Under the pieces are notes generated by a model. The model had not been told where the DNA came from, ran no database searches, and saw only the letters and a program-made list of their open reading frames with translations. A stretch of DNA of 64,000 bases from Rhodospirillaceae bacterium (GTDB lineage Bacteria > Pseudomonadota > Alphaproteobacteria > UBA8366). A program made the position numbers and the translations under genes. Location of the stretch: assembly GCA_002716125.1 (NCBI GenBank), contig PAZH01000018.1, forward strand, positions 5,827 to 69,826, given 5' to 3'. Position 1 is the stretch's first letter. Each line of letters starts with the position of its first letter. This document shows, piece by piece, positions 35,593-43,636 of this stretch.

Positions 35593-36747
35593 ATGAAGGT
35601 TTGGCATTTTAGCGAGATGGCTTATCACCCTGGCTGGGAAGAGTTGGGGAATTCGCTCCGTAACGTCGTCCCGAGCCGCGTCTACGACCCGAAACTCGGC
35701 GCTGACCTTTATCATCGCTATCTCGACGAATGGGCGCTTTGCGACGAACTCGGCATCAACATTATGGTGAACGAGCATCACACGACGGCCACTTGTACGA
35801 CGTCCGTCTGCACAATCCCGATGGCCATCCTGGCTCGCGAGACGAAGAACGTTCGATTGCTATGTCTTGGCATGCCCATCGCCAACCGCATGGATGCGGT
35901 TCGGGTGGCCGAGGAATATGCAATGATCGACGTCATCTCACGCGGGCGCCTTGAGATGGGATTCGTCAAAGGTGCACCCTTCGAGGTATCGCCCGCGAAC
36001 AGCAACCCGGCGACCCTGATGGAGCGCTTCTGGGAAGCGCACGATCTCATCCTGAAGGCGTTAACGACGCATGACGGGCCGTTTAACTGGGAAGGCGAAC
36101 ACTTCCAATATCGCCAGGTGAATGTATGGCCGCGCCCCTACCAAGACCCACACCCGCCGGTTTGGATGACGGTCGCGAGTCCGGGCTCGGCGGCCGAGGC
36201 CGGTGCGCGCGGGCACGTCATCGCGTCCTTGAATACGGGATACCTCAGAACGCCCGATATTTTCAAAACGTACCGGAAAGCCGCCGCCGATGCGGGTCAT
36301 ACGGCTGACAGAGACCGCTTTGCCTATCTCGCTATTGTCGGGGTCGGGGAGACGGATGAGGAAGGCCAACGCCGGGCGGATCAAATCCTTGATTACAGTC
36401 GCACGACACCTCGTGCCGCGTCTCAGTTCTGGTTTCCGCCGGGGTATACCGCCAACGAGGTGACGGCGCAGAAACTTCATAATCGCAGCCCGTTAATGAT
36501 CCCCTTGCGCGATGGCGGAGAATTCGAGATGCAATTCGGAACGGTGGATCAATTCGTCAACGCGGGTGTCGCATTTGCCGGCAACCCCGATACGGTATTC
36601 GAACAGATAAAGGAATTTCACGAGCACGTCGGTGGGCTCGGGCATCTCTTGATGATGGGCCAGGGCGGCCATATCAGCCATGAGGACACGGTCGGCAACT
36701 TGACACTTTTCAGCAAAGAAGTGTTGCCGAGATTGAAAGATCTTTAG
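35593..36747 (+). CDS. LLM-class flavin-dependent oxidoreductase
   Basis: A 384-residue bacterial luciferase-like (LLM) monooxygenase. The N terminus MKVWHFSEMAYHPGW, the NIMVNEHHTTATCTT loop, the RLEMGFVKGAPFEV segment and the FAGNPDTVFEQIKEF tail are typical of the FMN- or F420-using group. These enzymes oxygenate substrates with reduced flavin supplied by a separate reductase; no such reductase gene is in the window. It has the GGAGG site inside the end of the hydrolase gene and is followed after 11 bases by the AA_synth gene. Confidence 0.9.
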   Translation: MKVWHFSEMAYHPGWEELGNSLRNVVPSRVYDPKLGADLYHRYLDEWALCDELGINIMVNEHHTTATCTTSVCTIPMAILARETKNVRLLCLGMPIANRMDAVRVAEEYAMIDVISRGRLEMGFVKGAPFEVSPANSNPATLMERFWEAHDLILKALTTHDGPFNWEGEHFQYRQVNVWPRPYQDPHPPVWMTVASPGSAAEAGARGHVIASLNTGYLRTPDIFKTYRKAAADAGHTADRDRFAYLAIVGVGETDEEGQRRADQILDYSRTTPRAASQFWFPPGYTANEVTAQKLHNRSPLMIPLRDGGEFEMQFGTVDQFVNAGVAFAGNPDTVFEQIKEFHEHVGGLGHLLMMGQGGHISHEDTVGNLTLFSKEVLPRLKDL

Positions 36748-36758
36748 GGAGGCGCCGA

Positions 36759-37304
36759 ATGGACGTTCGGAAAACCTTGTTTGTGAAAGAAGTCGTCGAA
36801 ACGGATGGGTACGGTGAACCTTGCGATCCGATTACCCGTGTGGTGGCGATGGCGGTCGTGAAGAATCCGTTCGCGGGGAAATTCGTAGAAGATCTCTCAC
36901 CTCTTTTCGATATCAGCGGCGCGCTTGGCGAACGGTTGATGGGCGATGCGGTCGCGATGTTAGGCGCCGACCCCGTCAGTTACGGCAAGGCGGCGATTGT
37001 CGGCGTCGACGGCGATCTTGAACACGGCGGCGCGACGATCCATCCGAAATTGGGCAAGCCGATGCGCGCGGCGGTCGGGGGCGGCGACGCATTGATCCCG
37101 TCCAATGCCAAGGTGGCGGCGGCCGGAACGGCGATCGATTTGCCGCTCGGACACAAGGACGAAGCCTGGTCCTTCGATCATTTCGACACGATCACGGTCA
37201 TGGTCGGCGACGCACCGCGTGCGGACGAAATTGTCATCTGCATGGGGGTTGCGGATGGCGGACGCCCACACCCGCGCGTCGGTAGCGGGCCGATTACGGA
37301 TTAG
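36759..37304 (+). CDS. AA_synth (PF06684-type) family protein
   Basis: A 181-residue protein matching the so-called amino acid synthesis family. The pattern is VRKTLFVKEVVETDGYGEPCDPITRVVAMAVVKNPFAGKFVEDLSPLFDIS, a later KAAIVGVDGDLEHGGATIHPKLG, and a terminal DEIVICMGVADGGRPHPRVG. Despite the name no enzyme activity is firmly established. Family members recur beside luciferase-like oxygenases and hydrolases in catabolic loci, as here. The start ATG 36759 has GGGAGGCG upstream. Its stop shares TTAG with the convergent methyltransferase gene. Confidence 0.82.
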   Translation: MDVRKTLFVKEVVETDGYGEPCDPITRVVAMAVVKNPFAGKFVEDLSPLFDISGALGERLMGDAVAMLGADPVSYGKAAIVGVDGDLEHGGATIHPKLGKPMRAAVGGGDALIPSNAKVAAAGTAIDLPLGHKDEAWSFDHFDTITVMVGDAPRADEIVICMGVADGGRPHPRVGSGPITD

Positions 37305-37897
37305 CCCGCCGGACGCCGGGCGACGAGCCGATGAACGACTTTCTGGGATGACGCGCTCACGATCCGCTCGTCGAGTTCGATATCGAGACCGTCGATGGCG
37401 CCGGTGATCAAAGACGTGTCGAAGGCGGCGTAAAGTCGGCCCTTAGGGTCGCGTATGTCTTCGCCTTCGGTCACGCGCCAGCTCAAATATAACACGCCAC
37501 CAGGCATCAGAAGCTCTGCGAGCCGGCGTGCCGATGCCGCGGCTCCTTCGGCGCCGAGATGCATGATCACAGTCTCACATAAAACATTCTGGTAGGCCCC
37601 GCTTTGCAGCGCCTCAAGCTCAGGCAGGCGGCCCATGATAAAGTTGATGCCGGGATGGCGACGTTGCGCTTCTTCGATCAACCCTTTCGATGCATCGATT
37701 CCCACGACGTCGAACCCATTTGCCGAGAGCCAAGCGGTATCACGACCGCTGCCGCAACCGACATCGATGGTCGGGCCGGGTCGAAAATATTGTCGCACCA
37801 CGGCTTGCAAGTCCGCCGGTGCGGCTTGCTCTTCTTCCCACTCTTCGGCAAATCCGCGTGCGCCGGAGTCGTAAGTCCTTACGGTTTCTTGATCCAT
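37301..37897 (-). CDS. Class I SAM-dependent methyltransferase
   Basis: A 198-residue small-molecule methyltransferase. Motif I is TIDVGCGSGRDTAWLSANGFDVVGIDAS, the acidic motif II is in VVGIDAS, and post-I motifs follow (VLCETVIMHL, LMPGGVLYLSWR). No membrane or target-specific domain is visible, so the substrate is unknown. ATG 37897 begins MDQETVRTYDSGARGF, a typical opening; the open frame upstream to 37996 has no support. It is opposite in strand to the catabolic genes on either side and may not belong to their pathway. Confidence 0.85.
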   Translation of the reverse strand: MDQETVRTYDSGARGFAEEWEEEQAAPADLQAVVRQYFRPGPTIDVGCGSGRDTAWLSANGFDVVGIDASKGLIEEAQRRHPGINFIMGRLPELEALQSGAYQNVLCETVIMHLGAEGAAASARRLAELLMPGGVLYLSWRVTEGEDIRDPKGRLYAAFDTSLITGAIDGLDIELDERIVSASSQKVVHRLVARRPAG

Positions 37898-38028
37898 AGG
37901 GTTGCATATAGCAGGGCACATCCATTTCGCAAGTTGGGAAACCATGCGAATTTGCCTATCGCATTTGGTGACACGTTGCTCCGTTCTCGTTAACATCCTC
38001 TGTCGTTTTTCAGAGGTGGATGCAAATT

Positions 38029-39600
38029 ATGGAAATCGCTCTTTCCCCCATGGAGTTTGCGCGCCGCGCGCGCCGGATTTATGCCGATTGCGAGGCTGTC
38101 GTCGATGGCGATCTACGGCTGAGTTATGCGGAGTTCTTCGAACGCTGCGATCGGTGGTCGGCCGCCCTGCAGGGGATGGGCGTCGGCCAGGGCGACCGCG
38201 TTGCCTATATTGCGCCGAACACGCATGCCCATCTCGAAGCTTACTACGCCGTACCCCAGATGGGCGCGGTGCTTGTGCCGATCAACTACCGCCTGCTGCC
38301 GGAAGATTTCGAATACATTATCAATCATTGCGGCGCGAAGGTGGTCTGCGCGCATGAGGATTATCTCGAGGCTGTCGACGGCATCCGGGACAAGCTGACA
38401 GGTGTCGAGCACTTCGTCGCGCTCGAAGGCTCGGGCGAGGGTTGGATCGATTATGAAGAGCGGCTTGCGGCGGCACCGGCGGAATATACCGAAGTCGAGA
38501 TTGCCGAGACCGATCTTCTGACGATCAACTATACCAGTGGGACGACCGCGCGGCCGAAGGGCGTGATGATCACGCATCGCAATGCATACATGAACATCAT
38601 GGGAACCTTAGCGCATCATCACCTGACACCGGCGGACCGTTATCTTTGGACCCTGCCGATGTTTCATGCGAACGGTTGGACGTTCACCTGGATCAATACC
38701 GCGCGGGGTATGGCGCATGTGTGCTTGCGCCAAGTCGACCCGGAACTGATCTACAAGCTCATTCGGGATGAGAATATCACCATGTTCTGCGCCGCACCGA
38801 CGGTACTGATCAGTATTGCGAACGCGCCGGAAGAATTCCGCAAGGACGCGCCGCGCGGTGTTCGTTTGTTCACGGCGGGTGCGCCGCCCGCAGCGGCGAC
38901 GATTGAATTGGTCGAACGCGATCTCGGGTGGGAGCTGACCCATGTCTACGGCCTCACGGAGACGGCACCCCTGATCACGTTCTGTGAGCCGCGGCCGGAG
39001 CATATGAACCTCGCGGTCGAAGAGCGGGCGCGAATCAAAGCGCGCCAGGGAATCGAGTTGGTGAGTTCCGGCGAATTGCGCGTGGTGGACGAAGACGGCA
39101 ACGAAGTGCCACATGACGGCGAAACGTTGGGTGAGATCACTGTACGCGGCAATGTCGTGATGAAGGGGTATTACAACGATCCGGCCGCAACCAACGCCGC
39201 GATTAAGGATGGTTGGTTCCATTCAGGTGATGCCGCTGTGGTTCACCCCGATGGCTATCTTGAGATTCGCGATCGCTTTAAGGATGTCATCATCAGCGGC
39301 GGGGAGAATATTTCCTCGGTCGAGGTGGAAGGCTGTCTGCTACATCACCCGGCCGTCCAAGAAGTCGCCGTGGTCGGTATGCCGCATGAGAAATGGGGCG
39401 AGTCGCCGCATGCATTCGTCATTCTGCGCGATGGCGCGCAAGCGACGGAGGACGAGATCAAGCTCCATGTGCGCGATAACTTGGCGCATTTCAAAACGCC
39501 GCAATGGGTGAGCTTCGTGGACGAGTTGCCGAAAACGGCGACCGGCAAAGTCCAGAAATACGTCCTTCGGGGCGGTCAGGCTGGCATTTCGCGCCAATAG
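38029..39600 (+). CDS. AMP-binding acyl-CoA synthetase (FadD-like)
   Basis: A 523-residue ANL-superfamily ligase that activates a carboxylic acid to acyl-AMP and then the CoA thioester. The P-loop is INYTSGTTARPKGVMITH. Other motifs are VYGLTETAP, WFHSGDAAVVHPDGYLEIRDRFKD and the C-terminal Lys in PKTATGKVQKY. AGAGGTGG sits at correct spacing before ATG 38029; ATG 38020 is also in frame. The sequence is FadD/medium-chain-like, but aromatic acids cannot be excluded. A dienelactone hydrolase gene follows after 121 bases. Confidence 0.92.
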   Translation: MEIALSPMEFARRARRIYADCEAVVDGDLRLSYAEFFERCDRWSAALQGMGVGQGDRVAYIAPNTHAHLEAYYAVPQMGAVLVPINYRLLPEDFEYIINHCGAKVVCAHEDYLEAVDGIRDKLTGVEHFVALEGSGEGWIDYEERLAAAPAEYTEVEIAETDLLTINYTSGTTARPKGVMITHRNAYMNIMGTLAHHHLTPADRYLWTLPMFHANGWTFTWINTARGMAHVCLRQVDPELIYKLIRDENITMFCAAPTVLISIANAPEEFRKDAPRGVRLFTAGAPPAAATIELVERDLGWELTHVYGLTETAPLITFCEPRPEHMNLAVEERARIKARQGIELVSSGELRVVDEDGNEVPHDGETLGEITVRGNVVMKGYYNDPAATNAAIKDGWFHSGDAAVVHPDGYLEIRDRFKDVIISGGENISSVEVEGCLLHHPAVQEVAVVGMPHEKWGESPHAFVILRDGAQATEDEIKLHVRDNLAHFKTPQWVSFVDELPKTATGKVQKYVLRGGQAGISRQ

Positions 39601-39605
39601 ATTTC

Positions 39606-39634
39606 CATCCGGGTGTGGCCTGTGGCACCGGATG
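39606..39634. other. Stem-loop after the acyl-CoA ligase gene
   Basis: CATCCGG (39606-39612) pairs with CCGGATG (39628-39634) around a 15-base loop, 5 bases after the ligase stop. No T tract follows. It may attenuate read-through or protect the 3' end; it is a weak call. Confidence 0.3.
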
Positions 39635-39721
39635 AAATTGACCCGTACCCTTGTCTCCCGGCCTCGAAAGGCGAGATCATTTCTTAGGAAATGAACGATG
39701 CCCCGAGGGGAGGAGAACACA

Positions 39722-40468
39722 ATGGCGTACGAAAGCATGATCTGCGAGATGATCAAGATGCCGGGACACAACGGCGATTTGATCCAAGCCTATACGGCGC
39801 GGCCCATGGGGCCGGGGCCATTCCCTTGCGTGGTGCTGATCCACCACTTGCCGGGGTGGGATGAGTTCTATCGCGAAACCACACGCCGCTTCGCGCATCA
39901 TGGCTACGCAGCGATCAGCCACAACCTCTATGAGCGCGTCGGCGAAGGCGATGCGGCGGACGTGGCCGCGAAGGCGCGGGCCGAAGGCGGCGTGTCCGAC
40001 GACCAGATGGTCGGTGATACGGAGGGCGCCGTTCAATGGATACGCGCACAACATTTCTGCAATGGTAAGGTCGGTGTGATCGGCAGCTGCTCGGGCGGCC
40101 GGCAAGCCTTCCTTTATGCATGCAAGAGCAGCAGCGTCGATGCCTGCGTCGACCTTTGGGGCGGACGCGTTGTACAGGCGGAAGACGATCGACCGGAAAA
40201 ACAACCGGTACAACCGATCGACATGACGGACGACCTCAATTGCCCGCTGTTGGGCATCTTCGGCAACGACGACCGCTCGCCAAGTCCGGAAGAGGTCGAT
40301 CAGCACGAAGAGGTCTTGAAGAAGAGCGGTAAGAACTATGAGTTCCATCGCTATGACGGCGCCGGCCACGGGTTCTTCTATTGGGACCGGCCGCTTTACC
40401 GGGTCGAACAGGCGATGGACGGTTGGGACAAGGTCTGGGCCTTTTTCGGTAAACACTTGTCGGCATAG
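39722..40468 (+). CDS. Dienelactone hydrolase family protein
   Basis: A 248-residue alpha/beta hydrolase of the dienelactone hydrolase family. The nucleophile is a cysteine, C123 in GVIGSCSGGRQ, as in classical DLH. The acid is in FGNDDRSPS and the His in YDGAGHGFFYWDRP. In aromatic degradation these enzymes open dienelactones to maleylacetate. Many relatives act on other esters, so the substrate is open. ATG 39722 follows GGGGAGGAGAACAC. The DUF6295 gene begins 10 bases downstream, and the run continues to the 41715 hydrolase with short gaps, so this looks like a four-gene operon. Confidence 0.9.
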   Translation: MAYESMICEMIKMPGHNGDLIQAYTARPMGPGPFPCVVLIHHLPGWDEFYRETTRRFAHHGYAAISHNLYERVGEGDAADVAAKARAEGGVSDDQMVGDTEGAVQWIRAQHFCNGKVGVIGSCSGGRQAFLYACKSSSVDACVDLWGGRVVQAEDDRPEKQPVQPIDMTDDLNCPLLGIFGNDDRSPSPEEVDQHEEVLKKSGKNYEFHRYDGAGHGFFYWDRPLYRVEQAMDGWDKVWAFFGKHLSA

Positions 40469-40478
40469 GGAGCGTTAT

Positions 40479-40775
40479 ATGTGCACATCGATTGTCGAAG
40501 TGGTCGAAGCCGAAGGCGCCGGCTGCGGCAAGAACGGCTGGTTCCCGGTCACGCGTGCGGTCGTGACCTACGATCACCCGCAGGTTGCGCCCTTCGAACG
40601 GGACACCATCAATCTGGACTTCATGAATCCCGACCGGAGCGTATCCGACCGGGCTGGTATCGAACTGACGCTGGAAGCCGCTAAAGCGCTTCATGCGGCA
40701 CTGAGCCAGGTGATTGCGGAGGCCGAGGCGGAAGAGCGCGAGCACGGCGTGGCGGAACGCCTGAAGGCGGCCTAG
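40479..40775 (+). CDS. DUF6295-type small protein
   Basis: A 98-residue protein beginning MCTSIVEVVEAEGAGCGKNGWFPVTRAVVTYDHP. This is how I remember the DUF6295 family, which is of unknown function. It has Cys2 and Cys16, a central beta-rich part and an Ala/Glu-rich C-terminal helix. The start ATG 40479 has GGGAGCG upstream; the longer open frame to 40338 lies inside the hydrolase gene. It sits 10 bases behind the dienelactone hydrolase gene and 3 bases before the aldo/keto reductase, so it probably works in the same pathway. Confidence 0.75.
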   Translation: MCTSIVEVVEAEGAGCGKNGWFPVTRAVVTYDHPQVAPFERDTINLDFMNPDRSVSDRAGIELTLEAAKALHAALSQVIAEAEAEEREHGVAERLKAA

Positions 40776-40778
40776 CTC

Positions 40779-41708
40779 GTGGAGAAACGAGTCATCGGTG
40801 GGCCGGGAGGGCTTGAGGTCTCCCTGGTCGGTCTCGGCTGTAATGCGTTCGGGCGACGCGTTGACGAGGCGGGAACCCACGCGGTTCTAGATGCGGCCAT
40901 CGACGCCGGGATCGATTTTCTAGATACCTCGGAAACCTATGGCGATGGGCAATCCGAAGCCTTTATGGGCACCGGCCTTGTGGGGAAACGCGACAAGGTA
41001 TTTATCGCTTCGAAGTTCGGTTTTTCGAAAAGCCATGTCGAGGGTAAGAAAAAGGGCTCGGCGGAGAATATCCAAGTCGCCCTCGACATTAGTCTGAAGA
41101 AGCTCAAAACTGACTGGATCGATCTCTACCAATTGCACAGACCGGACCCCGAAACGCCGGTAGTGGAGACGATGGGCGCGCTCGAGGATCAAGTCACCGC
41201 CGGTAAGATTCGCTATTACGGTTGCTCGTTTTATTCGGGCCGGCAAATGCAGGAAGCTGTGGATGAGGCCAAGCGGGCCAATTTAAAAGGGTTCGTCACG
41301 GCGCAGAACGCATGGAATGTATTGCTGCGCGATATCGAGGAGGATCTGGTCCCGGTCTGCGAAGACAGCGGGATCACGCTCTTGCCATACTATCCGATCG
41401 CGAAGGGGCTCTTAACAGGAAAATACCGGCGCGGCAGCGCTGCGCCGTCAGGCAGCCGGCTCGAGCACGAGACGGATTTGGCCGAAGCCGACTTCGACGT
41501 GATCGAAGCGCTTGAAGCCTATGCGAAAGATCATGGACATGAGCTGCTAACGCTGGCGATCTCGTGGCTCGCCTCGCAACAGGTGACGGCAAGTGTGGTT
41601 GCCGGCGGCTCCAAACCCGAACAAATGGCGGCGAATGCGGCGGCCGCGCAATGGAAAATGACCGAAACCCAATTGAGCGAAATCGATCAGATCGTCTCGA
41701 AGGAGTAG
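40779..41708 (+). CDS. Aldo/keto reductase
   Basis: A 309-residue NADPH-dependent aldo/keto reductase with the full catalytic tetrad D49, Y54, K79 and H120 (FLDTSETYGDG, FIASKFGFS, YQLHRPD). The C-terminal SVVAGGSKPEQMAANAAA segment binds the cofactor phosphate. It reduces an aldehyde or ketone in the cytoplasm; the substrate is unknown. Translation begins at GTG 40779 only 3 bases after the DUF6295 stop, with GAAGGCGG upstream, so it is translationally linked. The second alpha/beta hydrolase follows after 6 bases. Confidence 0.92.
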   Translation: MEKRVIGGPGGLEVSLVGLGCNAFGRRVDEAGTHAVLDAAIDAGIDFLDTSETYGDGQSEAFMGTGLVGKRDKVFIASKFGFSKSHVEGKKKGSAENIQVALDISLKKLKTDWIDLYQLHRPDPETPVVETMGALEDQVTAGKIRYYGCSFYSGRQMQEAVDEAKRANLKGFVTAQNAWNVLLRDIEEDLVPVCEDSGITLLPYYPIAKGLLTGKYRRGSAAPSGSRLEHETDLAEADFDVIEALEAYAKDHGHELLTLAISWLASQQVTASVVAGGSKPEQMAANAAAAQWKMTETQLSEIDQIVSKE

Positions 41709-41714
41709 GAAACG

Positions 41715-42464
41715 ATGCCGATACTCGAAAACGGACCCGTTAAGATTCATTATGAGGAAGCCGGTTCCGGCTTTCCGCTTCTCGTACAGCCAGGCGGCGG
41801 CTTAGAGGCGACGATTGCCGGTCTCGACAACCATGCATTCAATCCGCTCGAAGAGTTTAGCGATACCCACCACGTGGCGGCGCTCGATTTGCGGAATGCG
41901 AATAACGGTTCTTCGGAGGGGCCGCTCGATATCGAACGAAACTGGGACGCCTTTACCGACGATCAGTTGGCCCTGGCGGATCATCTCGGTTTCGACAAGT
42001 TCTTGGTGATGGGTTTCTGCATCGGCGGGCCGATGATCTGGAACCTATTGAAGCGAGGGGGCGATCGGGTTGCGGGTGCGGTGCTTGTGCATCCGAGCGG
42101 CTATATTTCGAGCCATCCGAATATCTTCTATGAGAACAATATGGCGGGCTGGGCGCCGCCGTTCTGTGCGCGGCGGGAAGACGTGACCATGGAGATGGTT
42201 TCGGATTTTCTCAACAACATGTACACGAAGCGGGCCGATTTCGTCTTTACCGTCGACCGGGATTTCGTGCGGAACTGTCAAACGCCGGTCTTGGTCCTGC
42301 CGGACGATATTCCGGCCCACCCTTATGCGACGGCTATGGAAACCGCACTCTTAGCGCCGAATGCGCAGGTTAGCCTCTATCCTTGGAAGGAGAACGACCG
42401 GAAAATCCGCCTTGCCGTACAGCACATCAAGATGTTCCTGCAGGCGAATACGCCCGCAAGTTAG
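41715..42464 (+). CDS. Alpha/beta hydrolase-fold protein with Cys nucleophile
   Basis: A 249-residue alpha/beta hydrolase-fold protein. The nucleophile elbow reads LVMGFCIGGPM, placing C102 where most family members have serine. The usual C-terminal PGAGH-type segment is replaced by YPWKENDRKIRLAVQH, so no clear catalytic His is visible; an acid is possible in LPDDIPAHP. It may be a divergent hydrolase, a C-C bond enzyme or a non-catalytic binding protein. It ends the 39.7-42.5 kb gene run and shares TTAG with the convergent carboxymuconolactone-decarboxylase-like gene. Confidence 0.8.
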   Translation: MPILENGPVKIHYEEAGSGFPLLVQPGGGLEATIAGLDNHAFNPLEEFSDTHHVAALDLRNANNGSSEGPLDIERNWDAFTDDQLALADHLGFDKFLVMGFCIGGPMIWNLLKRGGDRVAGAVLVHPSGYISSHPNIFYENNMAGWAPPFCARREDVTMEMVSDFLNNMYTKRADFVFTVDRDFVRNCQTPVLVLPDDIPAHPYATAMETALLAPNAQVSLYPWKENDRKIRLAVQHIKMFLQANTPAS

Positions 42465-43015
42465 GTGCGCGGCGTCAGGAACCGCGCGTCGTCGGGCGCT
42501 TTGTGCTCCATGACCCGAAGGATGCTGGCGTTCATCATATAGACGCTCATTACGGCGGTGAGTTCCAACACGCCAGCTTCACCCCAGCGTGCGCGGACAG
42601 CGTCGAAGGTTTCATCTTCGACACGCGGCGCTTCCAAAAGCTCCCGACCGAACCGGATGATGAGCGCTTCATCTTCTGTAAGCCCGTCCAGCGGACCATA
42701 GGTGTCGACCGCATGGATCGCTTCTTCACGCGTGCCCGCCTTAAGGCCGAGTCGGACATGGGCACTCCAAATATAATCCGCATTTGCCGCCCGGGCGGCC
42801 GTGCAGATTGCGAGCTCTGATTCCGCCGGTGTCAGCGATGTACGATACCGAAGGTGTTCGACCAGATCGGATAAGCGTTCGCCTGCAGCACCCGCATAGG
42901 TCAAATAGCTGCTTGGCGGCGGCATGCTGCCGCGTGTCTCTTGGATATGCCGGACAGCGGCGCGGGTCTCGTCGGAAAACTCGTCGGTGTCGGCGGGAAA
43001 GGGCAATCGCGGCAT
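42461..43015 (-). CDS. Carboxymuconolactone decarboxylase family protein
   Basis: A 184-residue AhpD/CMD-fold protein. The helix pair LTPAESELAICTAARAANADYIWSAHVRLGLKAG carries the family core with the His in WSAH. There is no CxxC, so it resembles the gamma-carboxymuconolactone decarboxylase side rather than the AhpD peroxidase side. A MPRLPFPADTDEF start is typical. The family link to protocatechuate-type ring degradation fits the neighbouring catabolic genes, but it is encoded on the opposite strand. tadA lies 12 bases upstream on the same strand and may be cotranscribed with it. Confidence 0.85.
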   Translation of the reverse strand: MPRLPFPADTDEFSDETRAAVRHIQETRGSMPPPSSYLTYAGAAGERLSDLVEHLRYRTSLTPAESELAICTAARAANADYIWSAHVRLGLKAGTREEAIHAVDTYGPLDGLTEDEALIIRFGRELLEAPRVEDETFDAVRARWGEAGVLELTAVMSVYMMNASILRVMEHKAPDDARFLTPRT

Positions 43016-43027
43016 GGATAGGGTCCT

Positions 43028-43483
43028 TTAGTCTCGAAGGTCGCGGAAGAAATCTTTCAGCAGGGCACTGCATTCGGTCTCGGCGATGCCGCCGAAGACC
43101 TCCGGCGCGTGATGGCAGGTCGGCTGTCCGAAGAATCGGGTGCCGTTCTCGACACCGCCACCCTTTGGATCATAAGCGCCGAAATAAAGGCGGCGAATAC
43201 GGGCAAAGGAGATGGCGGCGGCGCACATCGCGCAGGGCTCCAGGGTCACGTAGAGATCGCAATCCGGGAGGCGCGGTGCATCCAACATTTCGGCCGCGGC
43301 ACGGATTGCCAGCATCTCGGCATGTGCTGTCGGATCCTTGTCGGCTTCGACCCGGTTGCCGGCGCGCACCAGCAGCTTTCCGTCCTGCACGATGACGGCG
43401 CCGACCGGTACTTCGCCTCGTGCGGCGGCGCGCTCGGCGACTTGGAGCGCCATTGCCATATAGCTTTGATCCTGCTCGGACAT
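43028..43483 (-). CDS. tadA: tRNA-specific adenosine deaminase
   Basis: A 151-residue zinc deaminase that converts adenosine-34 of tRNA-Arg(ACG) to inosine and is essential in most bacteria. The active site is H54-A-E56 (PTAHAEMLAI) with P83-C84-AM-C87 (TLEPCAMCAAA). PVGAVIVQDGKLL is the family N-terminal strand. I use ATG 43483 rather than the in-frame TTG six bases upstream. It is divergent from rluB, which starts 154 bases away, a common alphaproteobacterial arrangement. Confidence 0.95.
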   Translation of the reverse strand: MSEQDQSYMAMALQVAERAAARGEVPVGAVIVQDGKLLVRAGNRVEADKDPTAHAEMLAIRAAAEMLDAPRLPDCDLYVTLEPCAMCAAAISFARIRRLYFGAYDPKGGGVENGTRFFGQPTCHHAPEVFGGIAETECSALLKDFFRDLRD

Positions 43484-43636
43484 ATGCAAACCCTGCCGAC
43501 GGCATCATGGGACGTCAAGCCGGGTATCTTTGCGGTCGCTTCGCCGGGACCAGTGCCGGCGGCGTTCCTTCGAGGGACATTTGCGTCTCGCTGCGGGCCG
43601 CCATACTCTCTCGCCGCCAATATGGGATATCTGTCG

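Noticed and set aside
43109-43636. Long 5' extension of the rluB reading frame
   Set aside because: It lies over tadA on the other strand; RluB proteins begin at the S4 domain, so the start is 43637 or 43622.
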